DNA of 64,000 nt from an uncultured Bacilli bacterium (GCA_949425635.1 CASPWD010000001.1:248001-312000); one strand, 5' to 3'; shown: positions 16,975 through 25,310, counted from the first letter of the stretch. Numbers and translations: made by a program. The notes: generated from the sequence alone by a model not told the origin.

Positions 16975-18228
16975 ATGAAACAATTAGTAATTGAGGGTGG
17001 AAAAAAACTAACAGGAGAAATTAAAATAAGTGGTGCAAAAAATAGTGTAGTAGCATTAATACCAGCAGCTATTTTATCAGACGAAGAAGTTACCTTATAT
17101 AATGTACCAAATATATCTGATACTAATGCTTTAATAGATATAATTGAACTGTTAGATGGTCAAGTCGAATATAAAGATGAAGTAATGAGAATAGATACTA
17201 GAAATATAACTAACAAGGTAGTTCCAGAAAGCCTAAGTAAAAAACTACGTGCATCTTATTATTTTATGGGAGCGTTATTAAGTAAATTTAAATATGCTGA
17301 AATTTATTTTCCAGGTGGATGTAATATTGGTTCACGTCCAATAGATTTTCATATCAAAGGATTTGAACAATTAGGTGCTAAAGTAACGATTGATGGCAAT
17401 AAATATATATTTGAAGCCGATAAATTAAAGGGTGCTAGAATATATTTAGACTTTGCTTCAGTAGGTGCAACTATCAATATAATGTTAGCTGCTGTAAAAG
17501 CTGAAGGAACAACCTATATTTCAAACGCTGCTAAAGAACCAGAAATAGTAAATATTGCTTCTCTTTTAAATAATATGGGAGCTAAGATTACTGGAGCTGG
17601 TACAAGTGAAATTAAAATTGAAGGTGTTGAACATTTAGGTAAGGGCGTAATCGATGTAATTCCTGATCGTATAGAAGCTGGAACATATACTATAATCGGT
17701 GCACTTTTAGGAGAAAATTTACGTATTTCTGGAATAATTGAAGAACATTTAGATGCTTTATTAAGTAAATTAAATGAAATGGGTGTTGATTTAAAAGTTG
17801 TTGATAACGATATACTTATTAACAAGCCAGAAACTTTTAAACCAATTAATGTAAAAACTTTAGTATTCCCAGGTTTTGCAACAGATCTAGGACAACCTAT
17901 GAGTGTTTTACTAACTCAAGCAGATGGAACATCTATATTTGAAGAGACTATCTATGAAAATAGGATGGGACATGTACCATTCCTAAATAAAATGGGTGCA
18001 GACATGAGAGTAAATGATCGAACTATAATTATCAATGGTGCAACTAAATTAAAAGGAGAAGAAGTTGTTGCAACAGATCTTCGTGCTGGAGCCGCTATGG
18101 TAATAGCAGGACTTATTGCTGAAGGAACAACTAGAGTAAACGAAATTGATCATATTCTAAGAGGATATGAAAACATCGTTGAAAAATTAGAAAATGCTGG
18201 AGCTAAAATAAAAATAGAAGAATTATAA
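16975..18228 (+). CDS. murA: UDP-N-acetylglucosamine 1-carboxyvinyltransferase MurA
   Basis: This 417-residue enzyme catalyses the first committed step of peptidoglycan synthesis, transfer of enolpyruvate from PEP to UDP-GlcNAc. The substrate Lys-Asn pair is in SGAKNSVVALIPAAIL near residue 22. The active-site loop has PGGCNIGSRP with Cys116, the residue alkylated by fosfomycin, so the enzyme should be fosfomycin-sensitive. The two inside-out alpha/beta domains are complete. The start is ATG 16975 with GAGAGTGAT upstream; an in-frame start at 16936 adds an unrelated basic leader. Confidence 0.97.
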   Translation: MKQLVIEGGKKLTGEIKISGAKNSVVALIPAAILSDEEVTLYNVPNISDTNALIDIIELLDGQVEYKDEVMRIDTRNITNKVVPESLSKKLRASYYFMGALLSKFKYAEIYFPGGCNIGSRPIDFHIKGFEQLGAKVTIDGNKYIFEADKLKGARIYLDFASVGATINIMLAAVKAEGTTYISNAAKEPEIVNIASLLNNMGAKITGAGTSEIKIEGVEHLGKGVIDVIPDRIEAGTYTIIGALLGENLRISGIIEEHLDALLSKLNEMGVDLKVVDNDILINKPETFKPINVKTLVFPGFATDLGQPMSVLLTQADGTSIFEETIYENRMGHVPFLNKMGADMRVNDRTIIINGATKLKGEEVVATDLRAGAAMVIAGLIAEGTTRVNEIDHILRGYENIVEKLENAGAKIKIEEL

Positions 18229-18230
18229 TA

Positions 18231-18254
18231 TAGTAGGATAAAACCTACTTTTTA
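18231..18254 (+). terminator. Terminator of murA
   Basis: AGTAGG (18232-18237) pairs with CCTACT (18244-18249), loop ATAAAA, followed by TTTTTA. Confidence 0.75.
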
Positions 18255-18390
18255 TAAGAAAAAAATATTTAAAAATTATTAAAATAAATAAAAAAGATAT
18301 ATCATCTATGAACTAAAATAATATCTAAAGCATATATTATTAGTATTAAAATATATATTTTAGAATAAAAATTTGTAACGATAGGAGAAT
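18255..18390. other. AT-rich spacer with no visible gene
   Basis: This is the first part of the 700-base gap between murA and the membrane protein gene at 18929. It is almost pure A and T, with no reading frame or clear hairpin, and looks like a plain spacer before the RNA promoter. Confidence 0.6.
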
Positions 18391-18419
18391 TTGACAAAAT
18401 ATTAAAAATTTGATAAACT
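18391..18419 (+). promoter_or_regulatory. Promoter of the large structured RNA
   Basis: A perfect -35 TTGACA (18391-18396) is followed after 17 bases by TAAACT (18414-18419), preceded by TGA as an extended -10. Transcription would begin near 18426, at the left edge of the GC-richer structured region. Confidence 0.6.
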
Positions 18420-18425
18420 TCTATC

Positions 18426-18890
18426 ATGTTGTGGTGCATTATCCTAGTCACAAACATTATTTGAAGGTAGGGCTAAAAATCTACCAATTGTGCTTAATAT
18501 TGACACTTTGTATATCTGCTTATTTCGCCCAGATTTGGGTGGATATATAATTTAAGATTTAAGGAGAAGTTATAACGGCATATAACTGATAATCCTTTTA
18601 TCCCGTCAGCATTAAAGATAAAACAAGTGCATGTCGTGAGTGGTTATGTGGGATAGAAATTGAAAACATAATTGCAAAAGCGAATAAGAATAGTCACTTT
18701 GTGTTAGAGAAATTCTCTAGGGTGTACATATTATAAGGTTTGAAGTGCGGACTAAGTGGTAATCGAGTAATCGAACCGGTAACATTCGATTGATTCCTTT
18801 AAAGAGAAATCGCCAAAGAGTAATCGATGGTAGGAATTAGAGAAATTCAACTCGACCAAAGCCGTAAAATTAATTTATAATATTACCATA
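18426..18890 (+). ncRNA. ole: Candidate OLE RNA (large structured noncoding RNA)
   Basis: About 465 bases with no reading frame are visibly GC-richer than the flanks and full of hairpins. Examples are GGTAG/CTACC (18466-18470 with 18481-18485), TATATC/GATATA (18511 with 18542), AAGGA plus AGTTATA pairing with TATAACT plus TCCTT (18561-18597), TATCCC/GGGATA (18599 with 18650), TAGAGA/TCTCTA (18705-18719) and AATCGAA/TTCGATT (18769 with 18785). It has its own promoter and lies just upstream of a four-helix membrane protein resembling OapA, the partner of OLE RNA. OLE RNAs are usually about 600 bases, so this one would be short. The structure is seen; the OLE name is inferred mainly from the neighbour. 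Other possibilities are an unnamed large RNA or a long leader of 18929-19447. Confidence 0.6.
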
Positions 18891-18928
18891 CACTAATTTT
18901 TAAAGAATACTTTATAAGGAGAGTTAAT

Positions 18929-19447
18929 ATGAAGAGTAATGTTAACTGGATATATAAAGTTTTTTTATTATCTTTTATCTTATCAATCATATTTAGTGGT
19001 ATTTCATCAGTAATGGCTGATAAATTTAATACCATAATTTTAACCATAATATTACTTGTTGTAGTAGCAACAGGAATTATATTTGATATGATTGGTGTAG
19101 CTGTACTTACTAGTAATGAAGCTAGTCTTCATGCTAAAGCCTCTAAAAAGTTAAAAGGTGCTAAAGAAGCAATATCCTTGTTAAAAAATTCTACAAAAGT
19201 ATCATCAGTATGTAATGACGTAATTGGTGATATCTGCGGAATAGTAAGTGGTAGCTTAGGAGCAGTCCTAACAGTAGCCATCTCAAATTACTTTAATTTT
19301 TCTGCAACTATCACAACAGTTTTAGTAACAGCAGTCATATCTGCACTAACAGTTGGATGTAAGGCAATTTTTAAAGATGTTGCTACCAAAAATAGTGATG
19401 CAATTGTCTTTACTGTTGGAAAAATACTATCAATATTCAAAAAATAG
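18929..19447 (+). CDS. oapA: OapA-like integral membrane protein
   Basis: This 172-residue protein has four predicted membrane segments (about 10-28, 34-58, 100-120, 124-145). Between helices 2 and 3 lies a conserved-looking loop, FDMIGVAVL...NEASLHAKASKK followed by KVSSVCNDVIGDICGI, with acidic residues in the membrane region. This pattern, as I remember it, is that of OapA, the membrane protein bound by OLE RNA, related to a part of CNNM-type magnesium transporters and linked to stress from cold, alcohol and magnesium. The gene starts at ATG 18929 behind AAGGAGAG, directly after the structured RNA, as oapA usually does. The family call rests on motif memory, not on an alignment. Confidence 0.62.
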   Translation: MKSNVNWIYKVFLLSFILSIIFSGISSVMADKFNTIILTIILLVVVATGIIFDMIGVAVLTSNEASLHAKASKKLKGAKEAISLLKNSTKVSSVCNDVIGDICGIVSGSLGAVLTVAISNYFNFSATITTVLVTAVISALTVGCKAIFKDVATKNSDAIVFTVGKILSIFKK

Positions 19448-19480
19448 TAAAAAAATAGTCAAAAACAAGTATTTTAACCC

Positions 19481-19508
19481 TTGATAAGTTGAATTCTTGT
19501 GATATAAT
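19481..19508 (+). promoter_or_regulatory. Promoter of rpmE
   Basis: TTGATA (19481-19486) and TATAAT (19503-19508) are separated by 16 bases. Confidence 0.7.
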
Positions 19509-19530
19509 ACATAAGACGAAGAAAATTACT

Positions 19531-19551
19531 ATGTCTTAAATTTCTAGACAT
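19531..19551 (+). promoter_or_regulatory. Leader hairpin of rpmE
   Basis: ATGTCT (19531-19536) pairs with AGACAT (19546-19551) in the untranslated leader, ending eight bases before the GGAGAA ribosome binding site. It may be a small L31 autoregulatory element; that role is a guess. Confidence 0.35.
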
Positions 19552-19569
19552 GGCGGAAGGAGAATAACA

Positions 19570-19788
19570 ATGAGAAAAGATATCCATCCAGAACTAAAAG
19601 AATGCCAAGTTAATTGTGCTTGTGGAGCTACATTTACATGCCAATCAACAAAAGAACAAATCCATGTTGAAGTATGTAATGAATGTCATCCATTCTACAC
19701 TGGAAAACAAGGTAAAGCTAAAAAGACTGGTGCAGTTGAAAAATTCAACCGTAAATTTGGTTATAATCAAGAAACTACTGAAGAATAG
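19570..19788 (+). CDS. rpmE: 50S ribosomal protein L31 (zinc-binding form)
   Basis: This 72-residue large-subunit protein contacts 5S rRNA and the small subunit. It has the C+ zinc ribbon: CACG near residue 16-19 and [12 protein letters not shown] near 36-47, which marks the zinc-dependent paralogue rather than the zinc-free YtiA type. The start is ATG 19570, preceded by GGAAGGAGAA. The stop codon lies inside the terminator stem. Confidence 0.96.
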   Translation: MRKDIHPELKECQVNCACGATFTCQSTKEQIHVEVCNECHPFYTGKQGKAKKTGAVEKFNRKFGYNQETTEE

Positions 19789-19800
19789 TAGTTTTTTATT
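19772..19800 (+). terminator. Terminator overlapping the end of rpmE
   Basis: AAACTACT (19772-19779) pairs with AGTAGTTT (19787-19794), followed by T bases. The TAG stop (19786-19788) lies at the base of the loop, so the last codons of L31 double as the terminator stem. Confidence 0.8.
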
Positions 19801-19876
19801 TTGGAAAAAACTTTTAGAAAAAATTGTTAAACCTAATACTATGTGATAAAATAATTTCACTTTTGGAGGAACTACT

Positions 19877-20398
19877 ATGGAAACATTTTTAACACCAGAA
19901 TTACATAAAACATTTGCTAAAATATCTTTAGATTATACGTACAGATATTCTCTTCAATTTTTTGACAGAATAAAAAGAGGCGTTTCATCAACTAGTGATC
20001 GTGGTCACTATGAAATACTACTAGACATGATGAACCATGACATTATTCAGTATGATGGTATAGCATATGACCATCTAGTTAATATGGATATGTTTAATGC
20101 TGCGAATCGACTAGCTAATTTGGGGGATATGATTTTTCATAACATAAAGTCAAAGAATACTTTATTTAATAGTATTCTCTATTGTCCAGAAGAGCTAAGT
20201 GAATATCAAATACTTCGTCTTCGTTTATGGTATGAATATTTTAAAGGTATCAATCATCTATTTAGTGTTAGCTATCAAACACAAGATGGTCCTTCTTTAA
20301 TTGAAAGAGAAGGTACCGAAGAATTTTTAAAATCAAAGGAAATCTTTAATGATGAATATATTCATACTTTAACAAAAAAATTTCCAGATTACAGATAA
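19877..20398 (+). CDS. Hypothetical protein, 173 residues
   Basis: No family is recognised. The 173-residue protein is soluble and helix-rich, with aromatic stretches (YTYRYSLQFFDRIKRG, RLRLWYEYFKGINHLF) and no signal. A GGAGGA ribosome binding site precedes ATG 19877 and a matched terminator follows, so it is an independent single-gene unit between rpmE and the XRE regulator. It might be a small cytosolic regulatory protein, but nothing in the sequence decides this. Confidence 0.65.
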   Translation: METFLTPELHKTFAKISLDYTYRYSLQFFDRIKRGVSSTSDRGHYEILLDMMNHDIIQYDGIAYDHLVNMDMFNAANRLANLGDMIFHNIKSKNTLFNSILYCPEELSEYQILRLRLWYEYFKGINHLFSVSYQTQDGPSLIEREGTEEFLKSKEIFNDEYIHTLTKKFPDYR

Positions 20399-20401
20399 AT
20401 T

Positions 20402-20431
20402 AAGAACTCTACGTTTCGTGGGTTCTTTTTT
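20402..20431 (+). terminator. Terminator
   Basis: AAGAACTC (20402-20409) pairs with GGGTTCTT-type bases (20420-20427) with an inner ACG/CGT extension and a TTT loop; T bases follow. Confidence 0.75.
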
Positions 20432-20473
20432 AATGGTAAAATAATTAAAATCTCTATCATAAGGAGTGAGAAA

Positions 20474-21691
20474 ATGGATCAAGTGAATATTGGAAAATTT
20501 ATTTCTGAATGTCGCAAAAACAAAAATTTAACACAAAAGGAGCTAGCAGAAAAACTATATATTAGTGAAAAAACAATCTCGAAATGGGAGTGTGGAAAAG
20601 GTCTTCCAGAAGTATCATTAATGAAGCCTTTATGTAAAGAATTAGATATAACAGTAACAGAATTACTTAATGGATGTCGGGATGTCAAAAATGAAGAAAC
20701 AAAAGAAAATAGTATAATAGAATATATCGATTATAATAAAAAGAAATCTCGTCATAAACTAATCATCCTATCGATTATATCTATCTTGTTAATAACTTTC
20801 ATCTTATCAACAATTTGTTATTTCTTTAACACATACAATAAAATAGCAGTATATGAATTATATGGAGAGAATGAAAACTTCATAGTAAATGAAATGTATT
20901 TAACAAAATCAAATATCTACAATATTTTGTATACAGGCCAGATAGACTTAAAAAACACAGAGCTAAATAAAGAAGATATTATCGATATTGAATTAAAATG
21001 TGAAGATACTACAATTTATGGTGGTTCTAGTTTTGAAAATACAACTTATAAAGAAAAATATGGTTATAATGAACTATTAAATGATTACAAACTAAATAAC
21101 ATAGATAAGTGGATTATAAAGATAACATATAAGGAAAATGGCGAGAAAAAAATAGATACGATATCATTAAAAAATACTACATTAATGCGCAATAATGAAT
21201 TTATATCTAAAAAAAGTGAATCTATTGGTAATTCTTTATCAGATATTAAAAATGATACAGCTATTATAAAAGAAAGAACAGATATAAGAAGACAATCTTT
21301 GTTGGAAAATAATTATACAGAGATATCTTTTTCAGAAGAAAATAACACTGGAATTTTTGAAAAAAACATAAACAAAAAAGAGTCTATCCAAATTATGTTA
21401 GGATTTTCATATTACCCAGATCTTACTTATCTTTATACTATTAAAGAAAACGAAATCATTAGAATAGAAGAAAGAGTAAAAAAAGAGAATCTAACCTCAA
21501 ATATATCAGGACATATTGATTTTTCTGAAACAAGTTATAATTTTACATACGATATCTCAACAAAAGAGTTTATTGTAGAACCAAATGATATCGATATAAA
21601 CAATATAGATGAAATTATTAGTAATTTTTTAAATTATCGTCAAGAACTATATAATATACTTAATAAACCCTTTGAAGATAAAAATAACTAG
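20474..21691 (+). CDS. Membrane-anchored XRE-family regulator
   Basis: This 405-residue protein joins an N-terminal helix-turn-helix of the XRE/HTH_3 type (residues 6-62, with LTQKELAEKLYISEKTISKWECG) to one membrane segment (about 92-114) and a 290-residue domain predicted to lie outside the membrane. This layout implies a one-component transmembrane sensor: the outer domain senses something and the inner domain controls transcription. The outer domain is Asn-, Glu- and Lys-rich and not recognised. The start is ATG 20474 behind AAGGAGTGAG. It is monocistronic, and the targets are unknown. Confidence 0.8.
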   Translation: MDQVNIGKFISECRKNKNLTQKELAEKLYISEKTISKWECGKGLPEVSLMKPLCKELDITVTELLNGCRDVKNEETKENSIIEYIDYNKKKSRHKLIILSIISILLITFILSTICYFFNTYNKIAVYELYGENENFIVNEMYLTKSNIYNILYTGQIDLKNTELNKEDIIDIELKCEDTTIYGGSSFENTTYKEKYGYNELLNDYKLNNIDKWIIKITYKENGEKKIDTISLKNTTLMRNNEFISKKSESIGNSLSDIKNDTAIIKERTDIRRQSLLENNYTEISFSEENNTGIFEKNINKKESIQIMLGFSYYPDLTYLYTIKENEIIRIEERVKKENLTSNISGHIDFSETSYNFTYDISTKEFIVEPNDIDINNIDEIISNFLNYRQELYNILNKPFEDKNN

Positions 21692-21715
21692 GAGACAAAA
21701 TAATCTCCTTTTTTA
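21690..21715 (+). terminator. Terminator of the XRE regulator
   Basis: AGGAGA (21690-21695) pairs with TCTCCT (21704-21709), then a T run. Confidence 0.82.
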
Positions 21716-21905
21716 AATTCCACCAGATGCCTGGCTGGTAAGTCAAAATATTCTAAATTATTATAAAGATATTCAAAATATAATTTATAACTAAAATCAT
21801 AATTAAAAATGTCAAAAACCCCTAAAATTGGTACTAAAATCACTATCTCTTTAATAAAAGTAACTTAAATTATGATATAATATCTATATACAGAAGGTGA
21901 TAACT

Positions 21906-22922
21906 ATGGGTAAAATTAGTTACTTAATTAAAAGGATAAAATCTATGGATTATAAAAGTATGTTTGATACTGTGAATTTTGTTCATGAAAAGAACGGCAA
22001 AAACAAAATAGGAATATTCTTTGATATCATTCATTGTGGTTTAAAATATCAAGCAGGATATATGGATTATAAAATATTTGAAATGTACAATCTAAATGAA
22101 AAACAAAGAAGTACTATAGTAACACGTGGAATCAATAATGAATTTGTTCGTCGTTTTAATAATCCAGAATATATTAAATATTTTAGAAATAAAATTGAAT
22201 TTAACAAGAAATTTAACAAATACCTACTAAGAGACTGGCTTCATATTGAAGACACAGAAAGTAGTTATAATGAATTTGTTGAATTCTGTGAAAAACATAA
22301 AAGTATTTTAGTTAAGCCAATCGATGAATGTTGTGGTAAAGGTGTTGAAATATTTAAGACAAATAAAAAAAATACAAAAGAAATCTTTGATAATCTAATT
22401 GAAACAAGAAGAACTTTAGTAGAAGAGATAGCAGTTCAATGTGATGAAATAGCGAGTCTTCATCCAACATCAATAAATACGATAAGAATTGTAACTTTAA
22501 AAGGTGAAATAGTAGCAGCTTATTTAAGAATTGGTAATCATAATAACGTTGTAGATAACTTTAATCATGGAGGATTAGTAGCTCCAATTAATATTGAAAC
22601 AGGTATTATAGATTATCTTGCAATAGACAAAGATTTAAATATTTACGAAAAACATCCTATTACAAATGAACCAATTTTATGGTTTAAAATTCCAAAATGG
22701 CCAAGAATAAAGAGATTTGTTGCACAAGCATCAAAAGAAGTTCCAGAAATCGGCTATATTGGTTGGGATGTTTGTTTAGGACAAAAAGATCCATTTTTAA
22801 TTGAAGCAAACGAATTCCCAGGACATGATATTTATCAACTACCACCTCATCGTACAGATGGTATAGGTTTATTACCAAGATTTGAAAAAGTATTAAAGAA
22901 AATTGAAGAAGAGGAATCATAG
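21906..22922 (+). CDS. Sugar-transfer associated ATP-grasp family protein
   Basis: This 338-residue ATP-grasp protein ligates a carboxylate to a nucleophile with ATP. The core runs from about residue 75 to 330: a Lys-containing strand (ILVKPIDECCGKGVEIF), the central HPTSINTIRIVT stretch, and the metal-binding end FLIEANEFPGHDI in which the Glu and Asn co-ordinate magnesium. The closest known group is the ATP-grasp family found in capsule and glycan loci (ATPgrasp_ST), whose exact substrates are unknown. The start is ATG 21906, six bases after AAGGTGATA; GTG 21897 lies within that site. No glycan genes flank it. Confidence 0.78.
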   Translation: MGKISYLIKRIKSMDYKSMFDTVNFVHEKNGKNKIGIFFDIIHCGLKYQAGYMDYKIFEMYNLNEKQRSTIVTRGINNEFVRRFNNPEYIKYFRNKIEFNKKFNKYLLRDWLHIEDTESSYNEFVEFCEKHKSILVKPIDECCGKGVEIFKTNKKNTKEIFDNLIETRRTLVEEIAVQCDEIASLHPTSINTIRIVTLKGEIVAAYLRIGNHNNVVDNFNHGGLVAPINIETGIIDYLAIDKDLNIYEKHPITNEPILWFKIPKWPRIKRFVAQASKEVPEIGYIGWDVCLGQKDPFLIEANEFPGHDIYQLPPHRTDGIGLLPRFEKVLKKIEEEES

Positions 22923-22947
22923 TATTTGGTTTACTCTTCTTTTTTTA
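22906..22947 (+). terminator. Terminator overlapping the ATP-grasp stop
   Basis: AAGAAGAG (22906-22913) pairs with CTCTTCTT (22934-22941) across a 20-base loop containing the stop codon; a T tract follows. Confidence 0.65.
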
Positions 22948-23039
22948 ATTCCTTGCATTTTTAAGTATCACGATATAGAATGATGTTAAAGACAAAAGAA
23001 TAAAAGTCAAGCAATATAATAGAAAAAAGGAGAAAACAA

Positions 23040-23489
23040 ATGAAAATAGCAATAGCAACTGATCACAATGGTGTTGATGAAAAGAAAGAAATAATAAAAA
23101 GTTTAAATAATTATGAAGTAGTGGATATGAGTACTGATAATACTCCAATTGATGATTATCCAGATTTTGCTTTTAAAGTAGCTGAGTCTGTAGCAAATAA
23201 AGAAGTAGATTTAGGAGTTTTATTGTGTGGAACAGGCATAGGAATGAGTATTGCGGCTAACAAAGTAAAAGGTATTCGTTGTGCACATTGTTCTAGTATT
23301 GAACAAGCCCACCTAGCTCGTGAACATAATAATGCTAATATAATTGCATTAAGCTATAAACAAGATTTAAAAGAATTAACAAAAATGATTGAAGAATTCC
23401 TAATTACTCCAGCAAGTCAAGACGAAAGACATCAAAGAAGAGTAAATAAAATCATAAGTTATGAAGATGGTACATATAATGAACTATAA
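23040..23489 (+). CDS. rpiB: Ribose-5-phosphate isomerase B
   Basis: This 149-residue enzyme of the RpiB/LacAB family interconverts ribose-5-phosphate and ribulose-5-phosphate in the pentose phosphate pathway. The N-terminal ATDHNG, the catalytic Cys in LLCGTGIGMSIAANK (about residue 62-76) and REHNNANI (about 97-104) are all present. It sits in the same stretch as in Bacillus (ywlF), upstream of the murA-spoIID area. The DUF1146 gene overlaps its 3' end by 11 bases. Confidence 0.94.
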   Translation: MKIAIATDHNGVDEKKEIIKSLNNYEVVDMSTDNTPIDDYPDFAFKVAESVANKEVDLGVLLCGTGIGMSIAANKVKGIRCAHCSSIEQAHLAREHNNANIIALSYKQDLKELTKMIEEFLITPASQDERHQRRVNKIISYEDGTYNEL

Positions 23490-23685
23490 GACATATATTT
23501 ATATCATAACTCTTTTATTAAGTATTTTTGCTTTATCAGGAGTGAACTTTGATGGATTCATAAAAACAAATAAAGCTATGGAAGCTCGTATTCTAGTAAT
23601 ACTTCTTAGCATAGCCACTAGCTATTTAGTAACAAACTTTATAGCAGATTTCTTAAGTGTAAGCAGTATATTTCCAGTTAAATAA
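23479..23685 (+). CDS. ywzB: DUF1146 family membrane protein (YwzB-like)
   Basis: This 68-residue protein has two membrane segments (about 3-22 and 40-60) joined by a basic loop with the family pattern FDGFIKTNKAMEARILVILLSIATSYLV. DUF1146 proteins are small, of unknown function, and typically encoded just upstream of spoIID or murA in Bacillota, as here. The start ATG 23479 lies inside the end of rpiB, implying translational coupling. An earlier in-frame ATG at 23461 would lengthen the overlap with no better ribosome binding site. Confidence 0.8.
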   Translation: MNYKTYIYIITLLLSIFALSGVNFDGFIKTNKAMEARILVILLSIATSYLVTNFIADFLSVSSIFPVK

Positions 23686-23705
23686 TAATCTTAAAGGTGA
23701 TTAGA

Positions 23706-24605
23706 TTGAATAAAAAGTTAACGTATTTATCACTAGCTTTACTACCCATAACCATAATTAGTTTCTTGTTAAAAGAAGCTAATTTTATTATGGAAGAAAA
23801 AGATAATAAACAGAATGTTGTTGAATCAAAAACAATTAATGTGTCATTATCTGACAAAAATACTACCTTAGAACTAGAAGAGTATGTAATTGGTGTAGTG
23901 GCTGGCGAAATGCCTGCTTTATTCGATATAGAAGCCTTAAAAGCCCAAGCAATTGCATCTAGAACCTACGTTATAAATCATCTATCAAGAAATGATGAAA
24001 TCTCAAGTACTATTAGCGATCAAGTTTATTTAACTAAAGAGGAAATGCAAACAAAATGGAAAACTAAATACGATGAATACTATAATAAAATAAAACAAGC
24101 AGTTCAAGATACAGAAGGCCTAATCATGTATTATGAAAATACTCCTATAAAGGCCTATTACTATTCTATGAGTAATGGTTATACTGAATCATCTTTAAAT
24201 GTTTTTAAAGAGCAAAACGACTATCTTAGTATTGTAAAATCTCCCTATGATGAAGATAATTCTTATATAGAGACTTTCTCAAAAGAAACATTCTGTACTA
24301 AATTAGAAATCACATGTAATGAAATAAATATTAGTAATATTGAAAAAGATGAATCAAATAGAGTTTCTAAAATAACTATAAATAATAAAACATACACAGG
24401 TATTCAAGTTAGAAAGAAACTTTCTTTACGTTCAACAGACTTCACTATAATAGAAAAAGATAATAATATAGAAATTACTACCAAAGGATATGGCCATGGT
24501 GTTGGAATGAGTCAACACGGAGCGAATAATATGGCCAAGCTTGGTTTCAAATATGAAGAAATATTAAAATACTACTATCAAAATATCGAAATTGATAAGT
24601 TGTAG
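23706..24605 (+). CDS. spoIID: Stage II sporulation protein D
   Basis: This 299-residue lytic transglycosylase cleaves denuded glycan strands during engulfment, acting with SpoIIM and SpoIIP. A membrane anchor (residues 5-22) is followed by the SpoIID/LytB domain. The catalytic Glu is residue 68 in VVAGEMPALF, next to EALKAQAIASRTY; the C-terminal motif GYGHGVGMSQHGA and two Cys near residue 200 are present. The start is set at TTG 23706, seven bases after AAAGGTGA; a GTG at 23697 overlaps that site. It is followed by the SpoIIQ-like gene. Confidence 0.92.
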   Translation: MNKKLTYLSLALLPITIISFLLKEANFIMEEKDNKQNVVESKTINVSLSDKNTTLELEEYVIGVVAGEMPALFDIEALKAQAIASRTYVINHLSRNDEISSTISDQVYLTKEEMQTKWKTKYDEYYNKIKQAVQDTEGLIMYYENTPIKAYYYSMSNGYTESSLNVFKEQNDYLSIVKSPYDEDNSYIETFSKETFCTKLEITCNEINISNIEKDESNRVSKITINNKTYTGIQVRKKLSLRSTDFTIIEKDNNIEITTKGYGHGVGMSQHGANNMAKLGFKYEEILKYYYQNIEIDKL

Positions 24606-24657
24606 GTATATTTCTTTTTTTATTGTCCAAACTTATTATTAGAAAGGTTGGAAAAAA

Positions 24658-25293
24658 ATGACAAGAAGAAAATTAAAAGATTGGGTAATCCCTACATTAG
24701 GAATTGTTGTATTGAGTTTCGCTCTTTTACTATATTATATTCTTGGTAACATCATAAATCATAATCTAGTAACAGATGACACATTTATCACAGATCCTAT
24801 AATAAACAGCGTACAGGAAGTACAAGGTGAGGTTCAAGAAGTTGAAGAAACGAAAAAGATAGTAAAACCATTTACTGATGAATCAGTAACTATTAGTAAA
24901 TACTATTATCAAGCTAGTGATGAAGAATCAAGACAACAACAATCTCTAATAAAATATGAAAATATCTATATGCCTAATACAGGAATTCTTTATTCTTCAA
25001 CATCTGAATTTAAAGTAATAGCTGTCCTTGATGGCAAGGTAACTTCAGTAAAAGAAGATGACATCTTAGGTAACATAATTGAGATTGAACATGAACAAGG
25101 TTTAATTAGTATCTATCAAAGTGTTAAAGATGTTAAAGTTAATGTAGGAGATACAGTAACACAAGGTGACGTAATAGCTATGAGTGGATCTAATAAGTTA
25201 GAGGCTGAAAGTGAAAATTGCTTACATTTCGAAACATATAAAGATGGTTCACTAATTAATCCAGAAGACTTCTATAATATAGAAATTAAATAA
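24658..25293 (+). CDS. spoIIQ: SpoIIQ-like protein (degenerate M23/LytM domain)
   Basis: This 211-residue protein has one N-terminal membrane segment (about 11-32), a spacer rich in Val and Glu, and a LytM/M23 fold (about 95-205). The zinc site is broken: the usual HxGxD is absent in NTGILYSSTSEFKV and the HxH has become CLHFE. Catalytic loss in an M23 domain beside spoIID points to SpoIIQ, the forespore half of the SpoIIQ-SpoIIIAH bridge that holds the engulfing membranes. In Bacillus SpoIIQ is also catalytically inactive. The start is ATG 24658 behind AAAGGTTGG. A general M23 regulator cannot be excluded. Confidence 0.8.
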   Translation: MTRRKLKDWVIPTLGIVVLSFALLLYYILGNIINHNLVTDDTFITDPIINSVQEVQGEVQEVEETKKIVKPFTDESVTISKYYYQASDEESRQQQSLIKYENIYMPNTGILYSSTSEFKVIAVLDGKVTSVKEDDILGNIIEIEHEQGLISIYQSVKDVKVNVGDTVTQGDVIAMSGSNKLEAESENCLHFETYKDGSLINPEDFYNIEIK

Positions 25294-25310
25294 TTGAAGA
25301 TTGTTCTATA

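Noticed and set aside
18690-18790. Group I intron core-like elements (AAGAATAGTC and GCGGACTAAGTGG) inside the structured RNA
   Set aside because: The S-like element precedes the R-like one, the P element is not seen, and no interrupted gene flanks the region.
18426-18890. The structured RNA as tmRNA, RNase P RNA or 6S RNA
   Set aside because: None of the universal ends or conserved blocks of these RNAs is present, and no alanine-tag reading frame is seen.
19616-19860. Overlapping reading frames on both strands of rpmE
   Set aside because: They are shadows of the L31 gene and its terminator, with no binding sites and no family likeness.
22119-22136. parS site (CACGTG core in GTAACACGTGGAAT)
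   Set aside because: The flanks do not match TGTTTCACGTGAAACA, and the site lies inside the ATP-grasp gene; no other parS was seen.
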